Shown piece after piece: positions 53,622-63,574 of a stretch of DNA of 64,000 bases. The notes beneath the pieces are model-generated. The model was given only the letters and a program-made list of their open reading frames with translations. It ran no database searches and was not told where the DNA came from. This DNA comes from Armillaria gallica (lineage: Eukaryota; Basidiomycota; Agaricomycetes; Agaricales; Physalacriaceae), in the NCBI GenBank assembly GCA_037576215.1, contig JBANDB010000014.1:620001-684000 (forward strand), in the 5' to 3' direction. The stretch's first letter is position 1. Every line of letters begins with the position of its first letter. The position numbers were made by a program, and so were the translations under genes.

Positions 53622-54473
53622 TGAAATTTGCCATCATCCTGAACCTCTCGTTCTTTTTCGCGCTGTTGCCATCGTCGGAGAACCACATGGGCTATGGTGG
53701 TAACAGTACATTCATTTGCACCTGATGAACTGAATTCCAGTATTTACAGCTTATGGTGTGCGGACTAGCATGAAATAAATGCACTATTCTAAGGCCATGT
53801 TCGCAAGAGGCCAACAGAATGCAAAAGTATATCATGAGCTGCTATCCACTTCCCGGCGGCAAAGTCACCTGAAAGTCATAATATATATTTGTCCCGATAA
53901 CAACAGAAACTATTCAAAGACCAGAAACCATATACATGATGGGAGTGATGTGTCGGAACGCTAGGTGACCGAATTCATCCATGGAAAAAACTACGGACGT
54001 CCAGCCAAAGAGCGCACCGTCTATCTGAGGCCGCCGCGATGAGAGACTGTCGAAGAAAAGGACAGCCTAACATGTGGTATATACAGCGCCTGGTAGTTGT
54101 TAAAAGATGAGGACAAAAATTGTTGTCGTGGCGCTTTTGGGGTGCATCTTTAGGGCAGGTCCTATGTTCGGCCGAGACGGATTAAACCTTCCGTTTGTCA
54201 CACGGCTGTCGGTCCGCATTGAGTATCCTTTGTCTTTTACGTGGCCTTTTCGATATGAACTTGGAAAGATGTATTCTTCGCCATTGGACGCGATAATGGG
54301 ATTACAAACAACGGAAAAACGGCGTCCAGAAGAAGTGGAAACCAGGGTGTATTTGTTCTCATGAACAATTTAGATTACTAAGGTTAGAACGACTTATCGC
54401 GTCATTTCATGGTATAAATAATGACCCATATCTTGCAAGCCCTCTATTCATGCGTGCTTTAGTTCGATCTAAC
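53622..54473. other. Region upstream of the aldo-keto reductase
   Basis: About 850 bases. A plus-strand frame at 54107-54364 begins M-R-T-K-I-V-V-V-A-L-L-G-C-I-F, which resembles a signal peptide, but the following residues match nothing and no stalk or cysteine pattern follows. It could be another relic of the neighbouring family. A TATA box for the reductase lies at 54413. Confidence 0.35.
54413..54420 (+). promoter_or_regulatory. TATA box of the aldo-keto reductase gene
   Basis: TATAAATA lies about 30 bases before the first in-frame ATG (54450) and 54 before the preferred ATG (54474). A start at 54474 fits the usual TATA-to-start distance and the family's N-terminus. Confidence 0.6.
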
Positions 54474-55422
54474 ATGCTCTCCTACACTCTCAACGACGGC
54501 ACTACCACTCCCTGGCTCGCATTCGGCACTGGTACTGCTCTGTACAAGAAGGATGCTACAGAGGCGGTCCGTGTCGCCATCGAGAACGGCGTGACCCATC
54601 TCGACGGTGCGCAGATGTACGAAAACGAAGATTCCCTCGGTGCGGGGATCAAGGCTTCCGGAAAGCCCCGCTCGGAGCTCTATGTGACGACTAAGTTAAA
54701 GGGCCTTGCGGAGGGCCAAACTATCAAGGACACTTTGGTGATATCGCTGAAGAAGCTGGGACTGGAATATGTTGATCTATTCCTGATCCATGACCCCACA
54801 TCAGCAAAAGGCCAGATAAAGGCGTGGTGGAAGCAGATGGAAGAGGTAAAAAAGGAAGGTTTGACGAAGAGCATCGGAGTATCCAACTTTAGAGTCCAAG
54901 ATTTGGAGGAGGTTCTCGAGGTTGCAACTATTATCCCTGCCGTAAATCAGGTAAGCTCCGAACTGACCAGTCAATCACACTTGTTCCTGACAATTCTCCA
55001 GATTGAATTCCACCCATATGTCTACAAAGCTGCCAAGCCCATTTATGAATTCTCCCAGGAGCACAAGATTCTCGTTGCCTCATATGGTGGCCTTGCTCCC
55101 ATCGTCCGGGCTCCCGGCGGTCCCCTCGACCCCGTCGTCGGCGCGATCGCTGATCGGCTGCAGATCTCTTCCAGTCAAGTCTACACTAAATGGCTCATCC
55201 AGAAGGGCATACTTGTCGTAACGTGCGGCCAGAACTTTACCCTTTGAGGGATTTTTATACTTACCTAAATTCAGGACCTCATCGAAGGCTGCGCGAATCA
55301 TAGAGACCCTCAAGACTCCTGACGTAACAGATCTGACGCCTGAAGATATCGCTGCGATCGAAGAGGCAGGAGGCAAGCTTCACAAGCGAATTTTCATGCG
55401 CCATGCATTTGGCGAAGCATAG
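54474..55422 (+). CDS. Aldo-keto reductase
   Basis: NADPH-dependent reductase of aldehydes and ketones with a TIM-barrel fold. The start at 54474 gives M-L-S-Y-T-L-N-D-G-T-T-T-P-W-L-A-F-G-T-G-T. The catalytic tetrad is visible: Asp in T-H-L-D-G-A, Tyr in A-Q-M-Y-E-N-E, Lys in Y-V-T-T-K-L, and His in L-F-L-I-H-D-P. Further motifs are K-S-I-G-V-S-N-F and, after one intron, Q-I-E-F-H-P-Y-V. The cofactor-binding end T-S-S-K-A-A-R-I is created by a second intron near 55211-55275. It ends F-G-E-A before TAG. The substrate is unknown. It sits inside the cluster of Cys-rich membrane proteins but shows no relation to them. An in-frame ATG at 54450 would add eight residues. Confidence 0.93.
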
Positions 55423-55802
55423 ATACAAGGAACAATACATAAATATGTAACAACATTTTGCAAGTCGTCGGATATTTTATAGTAAAGACCACGCACCTCG
55501 ACAGACCTATTGGGTGAGCCTGATATGTCGCCAGGTCAATCACTGTCAGCGGTTAATTTCACCGAGCGAATATGTTCTGACCTGTAGGTTCACATGCGCG
55601 CGGTCACTGATTCATCACTATATAAATCCGAGTACCTGGATTGTACCTTCAAGTTCGCTTGCAGGTACTGGGAACTGTCAGCTCAATCGGAGCCTGTACG
55701 GAAATTGCTGCTCTTCCTCAGGTCCTGTTCGCAATGGAAAATTAAATTTCGTGCCTCTTAAAGGAATGCCAGACGTCTTCCGGCTAGGGTGGATCTGCTT
55801 CA
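55423..55802 (+). promoter_or_regulatory. Upstream region of paralogue D with TATA-like element
   Basis: 380 bases. A CTATATAAAT sequence at 55618-55627 lies about 180 bases before the ATG, so either the leader is long or contains an intron. The plus-strand open frame across 55514-55921 overlaps the start of paralogue D in another phase and is not supported. Confidence 0.45.
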
Positions 55803-56976
55803 ATGCCCCCAAAGATGCAGTCGTTCTCTGCGCTACTCTTTACACTCTTTATCCCACTCATTGTCCTTGGCCAGACAAATTTCACCGCTACTTGTACCTG
55901 TTTGACTTTCATTGGGTATGATGAGTTATGAAAGGCGCGAACTGAACTAATATACTTCTCAGACTTTCAACACTGTCTCGCAGAGTCCATGCGATGTGGC
56001 ATCGTCTTTGCTAGCTGTATGCAACGGCGGATGTAAGTCTATTATTTCTTCATCTATCGTACTAGCATCTAATATCCGTGCACTAGCGTATACCCTCCAA
56101 TCTTTACCTGATATGACACACTATCTGGGACCAAGCGTCGACGCGGCTAATCCATGCCAATGCAGCACCGTGTCTTATTCTCTCATCAGCGCGTGTGGAG
56201 CCTGTCAAAATCGAACTTTTGCACAGTAAGTTGCGTCGTAATCGGATCTATTATCGCGGTCTCATTTGCGATAGATGGAGCCAATGGCGTGTCAACTGTG
56301 CGTCGGTAGATATTGGAGGGTAGGGTTTTTCAGCTCTTGGCGCGCTGCCCGACGCGGTCCTGATTTTGTGTGACAGGTTCCCCGAGCCAATACCGAACGG
56401 CACGCACGTTCCTGGCTGGGCATATCTCGACGTAAAAGTCAGGCGGCTCAATATTTCCCATCATTCTTAGGCTAACATTTCTCCTTTGTAGACTAAGGAC
56501 ACCTTTGACATCAACCAAGCGAAGCAGGATGCTAGTCAGTACCCGCTTGACTTGTCAATGTCGCGTCAGATATTAATGCATTATTCGTTGGACAGACGCC
56601 ACGGAGTCAACATTTGTACCACAACCTACCTCAACGACTTCATCTTCGACCACCCCGACGCCATCGGCAAGTCCCACGCAGGAAAGCCATTCCAACCACA
56701 GTAACGTCGTGGGTGGGAGTGTTGCCGGCGGTGTTTTCGGTCTTATGGCGGTCGTTGGTTTAGTCGGTATCTGGACGTACCGAAGACGTGAACGTCGCGT
56801 GGGTAGTCACGACGAAGAAAAGTTAGCTGCGTCCGATTCCAAGGACAAGGACAAGGACAAGAATGACGTAGACGAGATGTCAAGGCTTCCTACTCTTCAT
56901 GTAAGTTGAGCGCGGTACGGATGGATATCTCTCATTTCATCTTTTCTAGAAGGAAACCGTTCCACCAGGGCTTTGA
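55803..56976 (+). CDS. Secreted Cys-rich single-pass membrane protein, paralogue D
   Basis: Complete member of the local family. A signal peptide (S-F-S-A-L-L-F-T-L-F-I-P-L-I-V-L-G) is followed by N-F-T-A-T-C-T-C. Exons in order give Q-S-P-C-D-V-A-S-S-L-L-A-V-C-N-G-G, then H-Y-L-G-P...P-C-Q-C-S-T-V-S-Y-S-L-I-S-A-C-G-A-C-Q, then W-S-Q-W-R-V-N-C, then I-P-N-G-T-H-V-P-G-W-A-Y-L-D-V. A Thr/Ser/Pro stalk, a glycine-rich membrane helix (V-V-G-G-S-V-A-G-G-V-F-G-L-M) and Y-R-R-R-E-R-R follow. The cytoplasmic tail contains repeated K-D motifs, and the final exon ends V-P-P-G-L before TGA. Intron positions match those of the other paralogues relative to the cysteines. Confidence 0.82.
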
Positions 56977-57505
56977 AATAGGGCGGTATCTTTTGTATTA
57001 GTTAGTGTTCGGACGAGGCAATCTCTCGATACCCTGGTAGAGTCTTTATGCGCGTACGATCTGTGTACTATAATATTGATATCGTGGCTAGAGGGCAAGC
57101 ACTTCCCATCGTACAAATTAAATAAACGTACCGATCGCGAGTCGTCTATCTGAGAACATACACGATCAAAGTATACATGACTTGTCCATTACTACGTATA
57201 CGTACATTACTGCCCTGATAGTCCAGATCCTAGTCCTAAGTCATCGGTGTCACAGACCGATTATGCTAAGTATCGTTGTGGTGTGTAATGCCATTGAGCG
57301 CCGCCGGGTGGCCCAAAGTCTCTCGTTGGCCCCTCTCCCTCTTCAAGTGAAGTATAAAAGGCAGATGATTCCACTGCAGGCGACATTTGCAATATAGAAC
57401 CAGCGTCGCTCGGAGGCTAGAAACAGAAATATGGTAGGTAAGTGTATAAAGTGGCAAAGTGGAAGGAATACATAAGGAATCATGCTGGGAATGGATATTC
57501 TTGAG
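56977..57505. other. Convergent region between paralogues D and E
   Basis: About 530 bases where plus-strand and minus-strand members of the family face each other. No gene is recognised. This is the axis of the inverted arrangement. Confidence 0.4.
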
Positions 57506-58785
57506 CTAGAGAGACGTGATCAGCGCCTGAATCCCTCGAGCGGTAACGGCAAACGAGATCATGTACCTTTCTGCAGTGGTACGCACGAGTTCTTTCATCT
57601 CTTCAGGCTGAGAATTTTCCCGAGAATGTACGGCGTGATATCGCTGGTTAAGGAGGCGGTTTTCTTGATATCTTCGCCATCTTCTCGTGAGACACACGGA
57701 CGAAATGCTTAATCCCAGGATTGCCACTAGTCCCACGACAATCCAGATAAAGATACTAATCGTACGGCTTCGTACCGTCGATTTGACGTCTTTCTGATTT
57801 GGCGTTTGAGTCGGAGTGGGATGCTGATCGGGAGCCGTCGTCATAGGTGTACGCGTTGTGATTGTCGAGCTCGAACTCGAAATCGTCGTCGTAGTAGTCG
57901 CAGTCGTTACTGTAAAACTACCTGCTGTATTGGTAGACTCTGGCATAAACGAAGAGTCAGGATGTTCTATACGGACAGCTTAGTATGCAGTCGCCTTCAA
58001 TGATCGGGGATAACGCTACTTTCGCTTGCTACACTTTGAGCAGATGAAGGATTGAATTCGTCGAGGTTCTAAGCGAAAGTTGAGACAATTATACCGAACC
58101 GTAAAAGATGGCCACGCAACTGTGTAGTCCATATAGGCCCAAGCTGGAACTGTCGTCTGGACCGGTATGTTCTTTGGAAAACTAGAGCCGCTCTTTGAGT
58201 TAGAATCGGTCCTCTGACCGGAGGTTCTCACATACACAGAATAATAGATTATAGAGCAGTTTGTTCTCCATACATCCCATCTGTGAGAGTCTCTTAGTCC
58301 AGTGACCAGAGGACGGCGGAAACGAAGGGTACTTCTGCCAATTCCTCTCCTGGCATTCGGCACAAGCAGACACAAGGGAATAAACAACAGAACTGCACTC
58401 GCATTCGTTGGCATCTTGTGGGGACGATGGCCCTACGTAGTGTGTATCCGCCGGTAGCGGGTCAAGTGTAAAAGCTGTGAAATGCGTGTGCTAATATTGT
58501 GGTATCGGCAGAATAGCTAGTAGGCAATGACGTACGTTCGTCGGTACATTGAGAAATAAGATAAGCAGCGACCTCGCAAGGGGTTTGGTCACAATCATTT
58601 TCGGCCTGTGGCAGAAGAAACGAGTCAGCGACAGCTCAACTTGCAGTCAATTGATTACATACCCAGCTATAGGAAGGAAGACAGGTTACATTTGATACGG
58701 CGCTAGAGCTTGTCCCCGTGATTGACAAATGTAGGGCAAGGACGAGCCATAGTATGTTCATGCAAAAACGACAGATTTCGAACAT
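57506..58785 (-). CDS. Secreted Cys-rich single-pass membrane protein, paralogue E
   Basis: Minus-strand member. The likely start (58783-58785) gives a signal peptide containing M-N-I-L-W-L-V-L-A-L-H-L, then N-V-T-C-L-P-S-Y-S-W at the exon end. Next are Q-T-P-C-E-V-A-A-Y-L-I-S-Q-C and H-Y-V-G-P...E-C-E-C-S-S-V-V-Y-S-L-V-S-A-C-A-E-C-Q. After an intron, W-D-V-W-R-T-N-C is restored in frame. Then come I-P-V-Q-T-T-V-P-A-W-A-Y-M-D-Y and a Thr/Ser-rich stalk with many T repeats. A membrane helix (I-F-I-W-I-V-V-G-L-V-A-I-L-G-L) and T-R-R-W-R-R follow, then a longer tail than in the other paralogues ending A-L-I-T-S-L. No frame lesion is needed. Confidence 0.8.
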
Positions 58786-59323
58786 GAGAAGGGCTTTCCA
58801 AGGTGTTTCTCATCCTGATCAGGATTCTAAGGATCTATTCCGTCCCCGAGTATCTGGGGAGGGAATAAAACAGCTTCCGGTTCATGCGGCCCACAAATTG
58901 ATAGGCCAATAGCATATCATGGACTGTGGCCTAGTAAGTGCTATTTTAGACGCCGTATAAACAACGTGCATACATTCCGGCGATTCTGCGTAAAGAGATA
59001 TCAGTCACTTGATCGATTCGGAAGTGCTATAAACTTATACGAGGCCGGCCAGTGGAATCAGATTTTCTATCTGGCTGGGCAAGAAACTTCATCAGTTCTT
59101 TGAGATAATCGCTCGAACTCATGATACAGAAGATGTTGTAAGAGAGTATGGAGGCAATGTACAGTGTTCACGGCATAGGTAACGTTACATTCATTATATT
59201 TCGGGAGCGCCGGTGTATCCGTGAGATACTATAGAACCAAAGGTCGTATGAACAGCAGAAGTTGCGTGTACTGACGGACTCGGGGGAGATGGACTTCTCG
59301 AGGGTTCCTTTCAATTAGCGCCA
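58786..59323. other. Upstream region of paralogue E
   Basis: About 540 bases between two minus-strand paralogues, presumably the promoter of paralogue E and the 3' untranslated region of paralogue F. Nothing else is recognised. Confidence 0.4.
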
Positions 59324-60419
59324 TCAGTAAAACATAATGATTAAAAAATCCAAGGAACCACGCACATATATGTACGGCGATACGACGCTCGACATAGGAG
59401 ATTGCCCTCGTCGGTCAGCCAAGGTCTCTTGCTTCGGAGGAGGGGCTACATGGCTAGTATTAACATAATTCACCATGTCCGCGGGCCCTGCAGCTGCTCG
59501 TGCCTGCCTGCGACGTTGCAGGACGAACCAGAACAGCACAAGCGCCGTCCCATCAGAAATACGATTCCGCCGACTACGCCCCCTGCAATGGCACCCGCAT
59601 TCGAGCCGCTGGAAGTTGTCGCCGTTGGGGAAACGGTTGCAGAGGTACTTGTTGTAGCAGCATTGCTAGATGATGTTGAGGAAGTAGGGATTGATGTTGA
59701 AAACGAGGTTGTTGAGCTAGCAGCTGGTGCACCCGGATCTTCAGCAAGTTTTTCAGCTTCCGTCGGGTCGTAAAGGGCAGTAGACTGGAGATCTTTGTTA
59801 AAGACGAGTCAACAAATCGAGCACAACCATACCGAATTGATGTTGATATTCGCCCATTGCGGAATGGCGGTTCCAGCGGGGACTGGCTGTGGGAACCTAT
59901 AACAACTAGTATCGATACTCGCCCCCTTAGAGTTGAAGGGTAAACGTACAAGCCTATAGCAACCACAGCACAATCCGTGGTCCAGTTGCCCCAATTCAGG
60001 TACTGGCGGTTTTGACAATCAGCACAAGCACTGATAAGCGAGTATGTGACGGTGTTGCAGTTGCACAGATTAGCTTGTGCGGTGTTAGGACCCGTGTAGT
60101 GGGCGCCGTTAGGCAGTGCTGGAACGAGGAACGCTGTGACGAAGGATGAGTGCTGTATATCAACGCTGATGCGGTTTAACAGCACCTACATGTGTTGAGG
60201 CATGCAGTCTCGAGGTATGATGCGACCAAGCAAGGCGACTGTCCAAGCGCATTGTTGGCCTAGAAGAACGTCTCAACGGAAGAAGCTTGTAACTGTGTAG
60301 TGCCTTATACTCACCCAACTATACGAGGAAACACAGGTGGCATTGGTCGTTTGGCCTCTCACGAGACAGAGACTCACGGCACAAAGAAAAAATGACAGGA
60401 GGGACACATTCAAAGTCAT
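59324..60419 (-). CDS. Secreted Cys-rich single-pass membrane protein, paralogue F (frame break in membrane helix)
   Basis: Minus-strand member starting at 60417-60419 with a signal peptide (M-T-L-N-V-S-L-L-S-F-F-L-C-A-V...V-R-G). Exons give N-A-T-C-V-S-S-Y-S-W, Q-S-P-C-L-V-A-S-Y-L, H-Y-T-G-P, L-C-N-C-N-T-V-T-Y-S-L-I-S-A-C-A-D-C-Q, W-G-N-W-T-T-D-C and V-P-A-G-T-A-I-P-Q-W-A-N. A Thr/Ser stalk precedes the helix start A-I-A-G-G-V-V-G-G-I-V-F-L. At about 59545-59560 the frame shifts: the hydrophobic continuation A-L-V-L-F-W-F-V-L-Q-R-R-R lies in another frame, reachable by adding one base. A 59-base GT-AG intron across this point would keep the frame but delete the helix. The tail ends near 59324. 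Confidence 0.75.
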
Positions 60420-60821
60420 CGTTCGTGATTCTGACCACTGAATGGTAGCGTGCAATTCAGATATCACTGGTCACATATAGTGTTTGACTTCGGACAGCCT
60501 CAAGAGGTTTGATGAACAAAAGGAAATGGGAGCAAAATCATAGAACCGGGTTGAAGCACTCGGTGGATCATGAGAAAATTCCAAGGCATTGTATCATTTA
60601 AACCCACAGGCCAATGGGAAAGGCCTGGAACACGATGGAATCACAACTCGGCAGAACCAGGATACACGCGATTGGAGAGAAATGCAGTTCCGGAGTAAGC
60701 GGATGCCATGGGTTGATGTGTTCCATGCGGGTACGTGTTCGAAGAAGGCACGGGAGATGGTGAGGATGTGGGATAAGTGCTCGGATCAGAAGGATCCTGG
60801 GACATATCATGAGGGCGGTAA
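60420..60821. other. Upstream region of paralogue F
   Basis: About 400 bases. Overlapping open frames on both strands at 60589-60843 run into the last codons of paralogue G and show no motif. Presumed promoter of paralogue F. Confidence 0.4.
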
Positions 60822-61943
60822 TTAAAAAAAAGGATCGTGGCATCTTACATATAACTTCGGAGCGGCTTGGCCTGCGAGTAAGGTGGCAAAGTTGCGGGGA
60901 CGGGTATCCATATCAGCAGCGAGAATGGGTTCCGATTCCTGGCTCGATTTGGAGCGTCGCCGTATGAGACATGCACTTAGTCCAAGTAAGGCTATAAGAA
61001 CAACCCCGCCGATGACACCTCCAACAATGGCGCCAACGTTCGTATGCTTCTGAGATCCTACGCTGGAGGTTGCAGACGGAGGAGTTGATGTCGGAGTGGG
61101 AGTAGGAGCAGGTTGAGCAGTAGACTCAGGAGCATCTGCAGTAACAGCGATCGAGTCAGCTCCTGAGTTCGGATAAACAATTGACTTGCCTGAATCTGAC
61201 TTAGCCTTCTGCTCATCGAAAGTATCAGCCACCTAAGATGGGATTTAAAAACCAGTCTTCATGTGCTTAAGCATTAGCCTGAAGCAACATACCGAGACAT
61301 TTTGATAGGCCCAGTGTGGGACTGCCGTTTGTTCAGGTATGTCTTCGTTAAATCTATCAATCGTAAGCTGCCTGTTCTGCCAATGTGATTGAACACACGG
61401 AAGCTTACTCTCCAACTGGAACATTTTGACCGTCGGTGCAGTTGCGATTGAAGAGAGACCACCTAAATTCACGTAAATCATGCGAGTAGTAAGTCGGACG
61501 TATAAATATGGGTACCTTTCGTAGATATTTCCTTGACAAGACGCGCAGGCGCTGACCAGCGAATAGAATACGGAGCTGCATCGACAGACATTGGCCTGTT
61601 CAAGGGTGGGACCACTATACTGCTCTCCATTGCTCAAAGGAGTGACAGTAAAGTCTACGAGACGCTCTGAACACCGAAATGGAAATAGGATAGGGAACTA
61701 CTTACTCCCAGAGTTGCATACGCCTCCGAGATACGCTGCAACTGTGCAGGGACTTTGATTCAGGGAGTTGAAGGACTTGATATCACTGCATCAGCAGTGG
61801 CTAATACACTATCAGATGCTACCCACCCATCTGGAGTCAATGGACGTGTTGCAGACTACGGGGGATACTTGAGAAACGACCAATGGCACAAGTTGAATAA
61901 GTGGAAACAAGACTGCCCAAGTATGCCATAGGGAGGACAGCAT
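60822..61943 (-). CDS. Secreted Cys-rich single-pass membrane protein, paralogue G
   Basis: Minus-strand member starting at 61941-61943. The signal peptide M-L-S-S-L-W-H-T-W-A-V-L-F-P-L-I precedes V-V-C-N-T-S-I-D-S-R-W. Later exons give Q-S-P-C-T-V-A-A-Y-L-G-G-V-C-N-S-G, Q-Y-S-G-P, V-C-R-C-S-S-V-F-Y-S-L-V-S-A-C-A-S-C-Q, W-S-L-F-N-R-N-C and I-P-E-Q-T-A-V-P-H-W-A-Y-Q-N-V. A Pro/Thr stalk (P-A-P-T-P-T-P-T-S-T-P-P), a membrane helix (A-I-V-G-G-V-I-G-G-V-V-L-I-A-L-L) and L-I-R-R-R-S follow. The tail ends at 60822 unless a GTAAGA donor just before the stop is used. The second tryptophan of W-x-x-W is replaced by phenylalanine. A TATA box lies about 35 bases upstream. Confidence 0.82.
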
Positions 61944-61977
61944 GGTAGTAGCCTTGTAAAGAGAACCAATCTGCCAT

Positions 61978-61985
61978 TTTTATAA
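61978..61985 (-). promoter_or_regulatory. TATA box of paralogue G
   Basis: Read on the minus strand the sequence is TTATAAAA, 35 to 42 bases upstream of the ATG of paralogue G. The short leader implied is typical of strongly expressed fungal genes. Confidence 0.6.
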
Positions 61986-62400
61986 GCAGCCTGAGAAACG
62001 GGCGAATCATTATGTTCCAATCATATCCGGGGCTTCGGGCGGTAAAGTTTACTGGCTTGAACTAAATGCTGATTGTAAGGTTATAATAGCCAAAGAACAG
62101 TCTCGGCGGGCCAATCCAGATGATGAAGATAGAAGCTCCGAATTGAAGAATAAGCGCCAGAAGATTCCTGTCCAATAGGAAACATATTCTGCCGCCTGAG
62201 CTGTGTTCAGTTGAAGTGTGATGAGCAAACAACGCGGTTAAATAGATATTTAATTAGTTTTAAATTTTGACGGTGCAAGATCACGTGAGTAGCCGCCGGC
62301 TAGGACTGTGGGAAAGTCTTTGTCAGACTATACAGCAGCCACCGAACTGAACCTAACTTACCATCAAGGCCCAAAAGCGTCGACATTCCTCAAGATTTCC
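61986..62400. promoter_or_regulatory. Divergent region, paralogue G / RPL7
   Basis: About 415 bases between the TATA box of paralogue G and the RPL7 start codon. It contains AT-rich sequence at 62238-62270 but no recognised element for the ribosomal gene. Confidence 0.4.
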
Positions 62401-63574
62401 ATGGCCCCGACGACGTGAGTATCCCGCCTCACTGCTGCTGTACGCCTTGCTTATTGGTCCTTCCTGTACACTCTAGCGTCCCTACCGCTTCGGTATGCCA
62501 TAATCATCGTACGCGGAAATTTTCACTCAACTTATCCTAGGCAATCGAAGTGCCCGAAACCCTCTTGAAAAAGAGGAAACAAAACGAAAAGGCTCGTGAG
62601 GAGCGCCTAGCCGCTGCCACCGCTGCCCGCAAGGTAGGCACGAGTTTCCTGTACTTCGCTTTATGATGCATACGATACCATTCGACGTAAGGCTAGCGTT
62701 ATCGCGCGATGCTGCCTTTAATTAACCATCTTTCGGGACTGAACCGTCTACATATTGCTATGATTTGCTTGCTGACTGCTTCTTCCTAGGCGTCGAAAGC
62801 CAAACGAACGGTTATCTTCAAGCGTGCTGAGGCCTATGTGAAGGAGTACCAAGCGAAGGAGAAGGAGGAGATCAGGCTAAAGCGAGCAGCACGGACGGCT
62901 GGTGACTTTTACGTCCCTGCGCAACCCAAGGTGTACTTTGTGGTTAGGATTAGGGGGTGCGTCTGCCTACTGCGTTCCTGTTTGACTGGTACTAAAATTT
63001 GTTATCCTAGTATCAACGAGATTGCCCCCAAGCCCCGAAAAATTCTCCAGCTTCTCCGACTTCTGCAGATTAACAATGGTGTCTTCGTCAAGGTAACGAA
63101 GGCTACCCAGCAAATGCTCCGTCTCGTTGAGCCTTACATCACCTACGGGTATGTATGAATCGTTTTTTCTTGTTATTTTTTTTGATCCACGATTCCAGCG
63201 AACCCAACCTTAAGTCCGTCCGTGAATTGATCTACAAGCGGGGTTATGGCAAGGTTGACAAGCAACGCATCCCTCTCGCTAACAACGCTGTCATCGAGGA
63301 GGCTCTTGGCAAGTACAACATCCTCTGTGTTGAAGATCTTGTCCACGAAATCTCTACTGCCGGCCCCAACTTCAAGCAGGTATGTACTACCTTCCGAATG
63401 ATTATCATTTTCTGACACTTTGATATGATATAGGCTTCGAATTTCCTGTGGCCATTCAAGCTCTCCAACCCCAATGGTGGCTGGAGGACACGGAAGTTCA
63501 AGCACTTCGTCCAGGGTGGTGACTTTGGTGACCGTGAGACCAACATCAACTCCCTCATTCGGCAGATGAACTAG
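62401..63574 (+). CDS. RPL7: 60S ribosomal protein L7 (uL30)
   Basis: Structural protein of the large cytosolic ribosomal subunit. The start at 62401 opens a 14-base first exon (M-A-P-T-T) and a tiny second exon. Then come [10 protein letters not shown] and the basic N-terminal extension [15 protein letters not shown]. The L30 fold follows: [37 protein letters not shown] and [36 protein letters not shown] and a C-terminal exon with [14 protein letters not shown] complete it, ending S-L-I-R-Q-M-N before TAG. Several introns lie near the 5' end, as usual for ribosomal protein genes. Confidence 0.96.
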
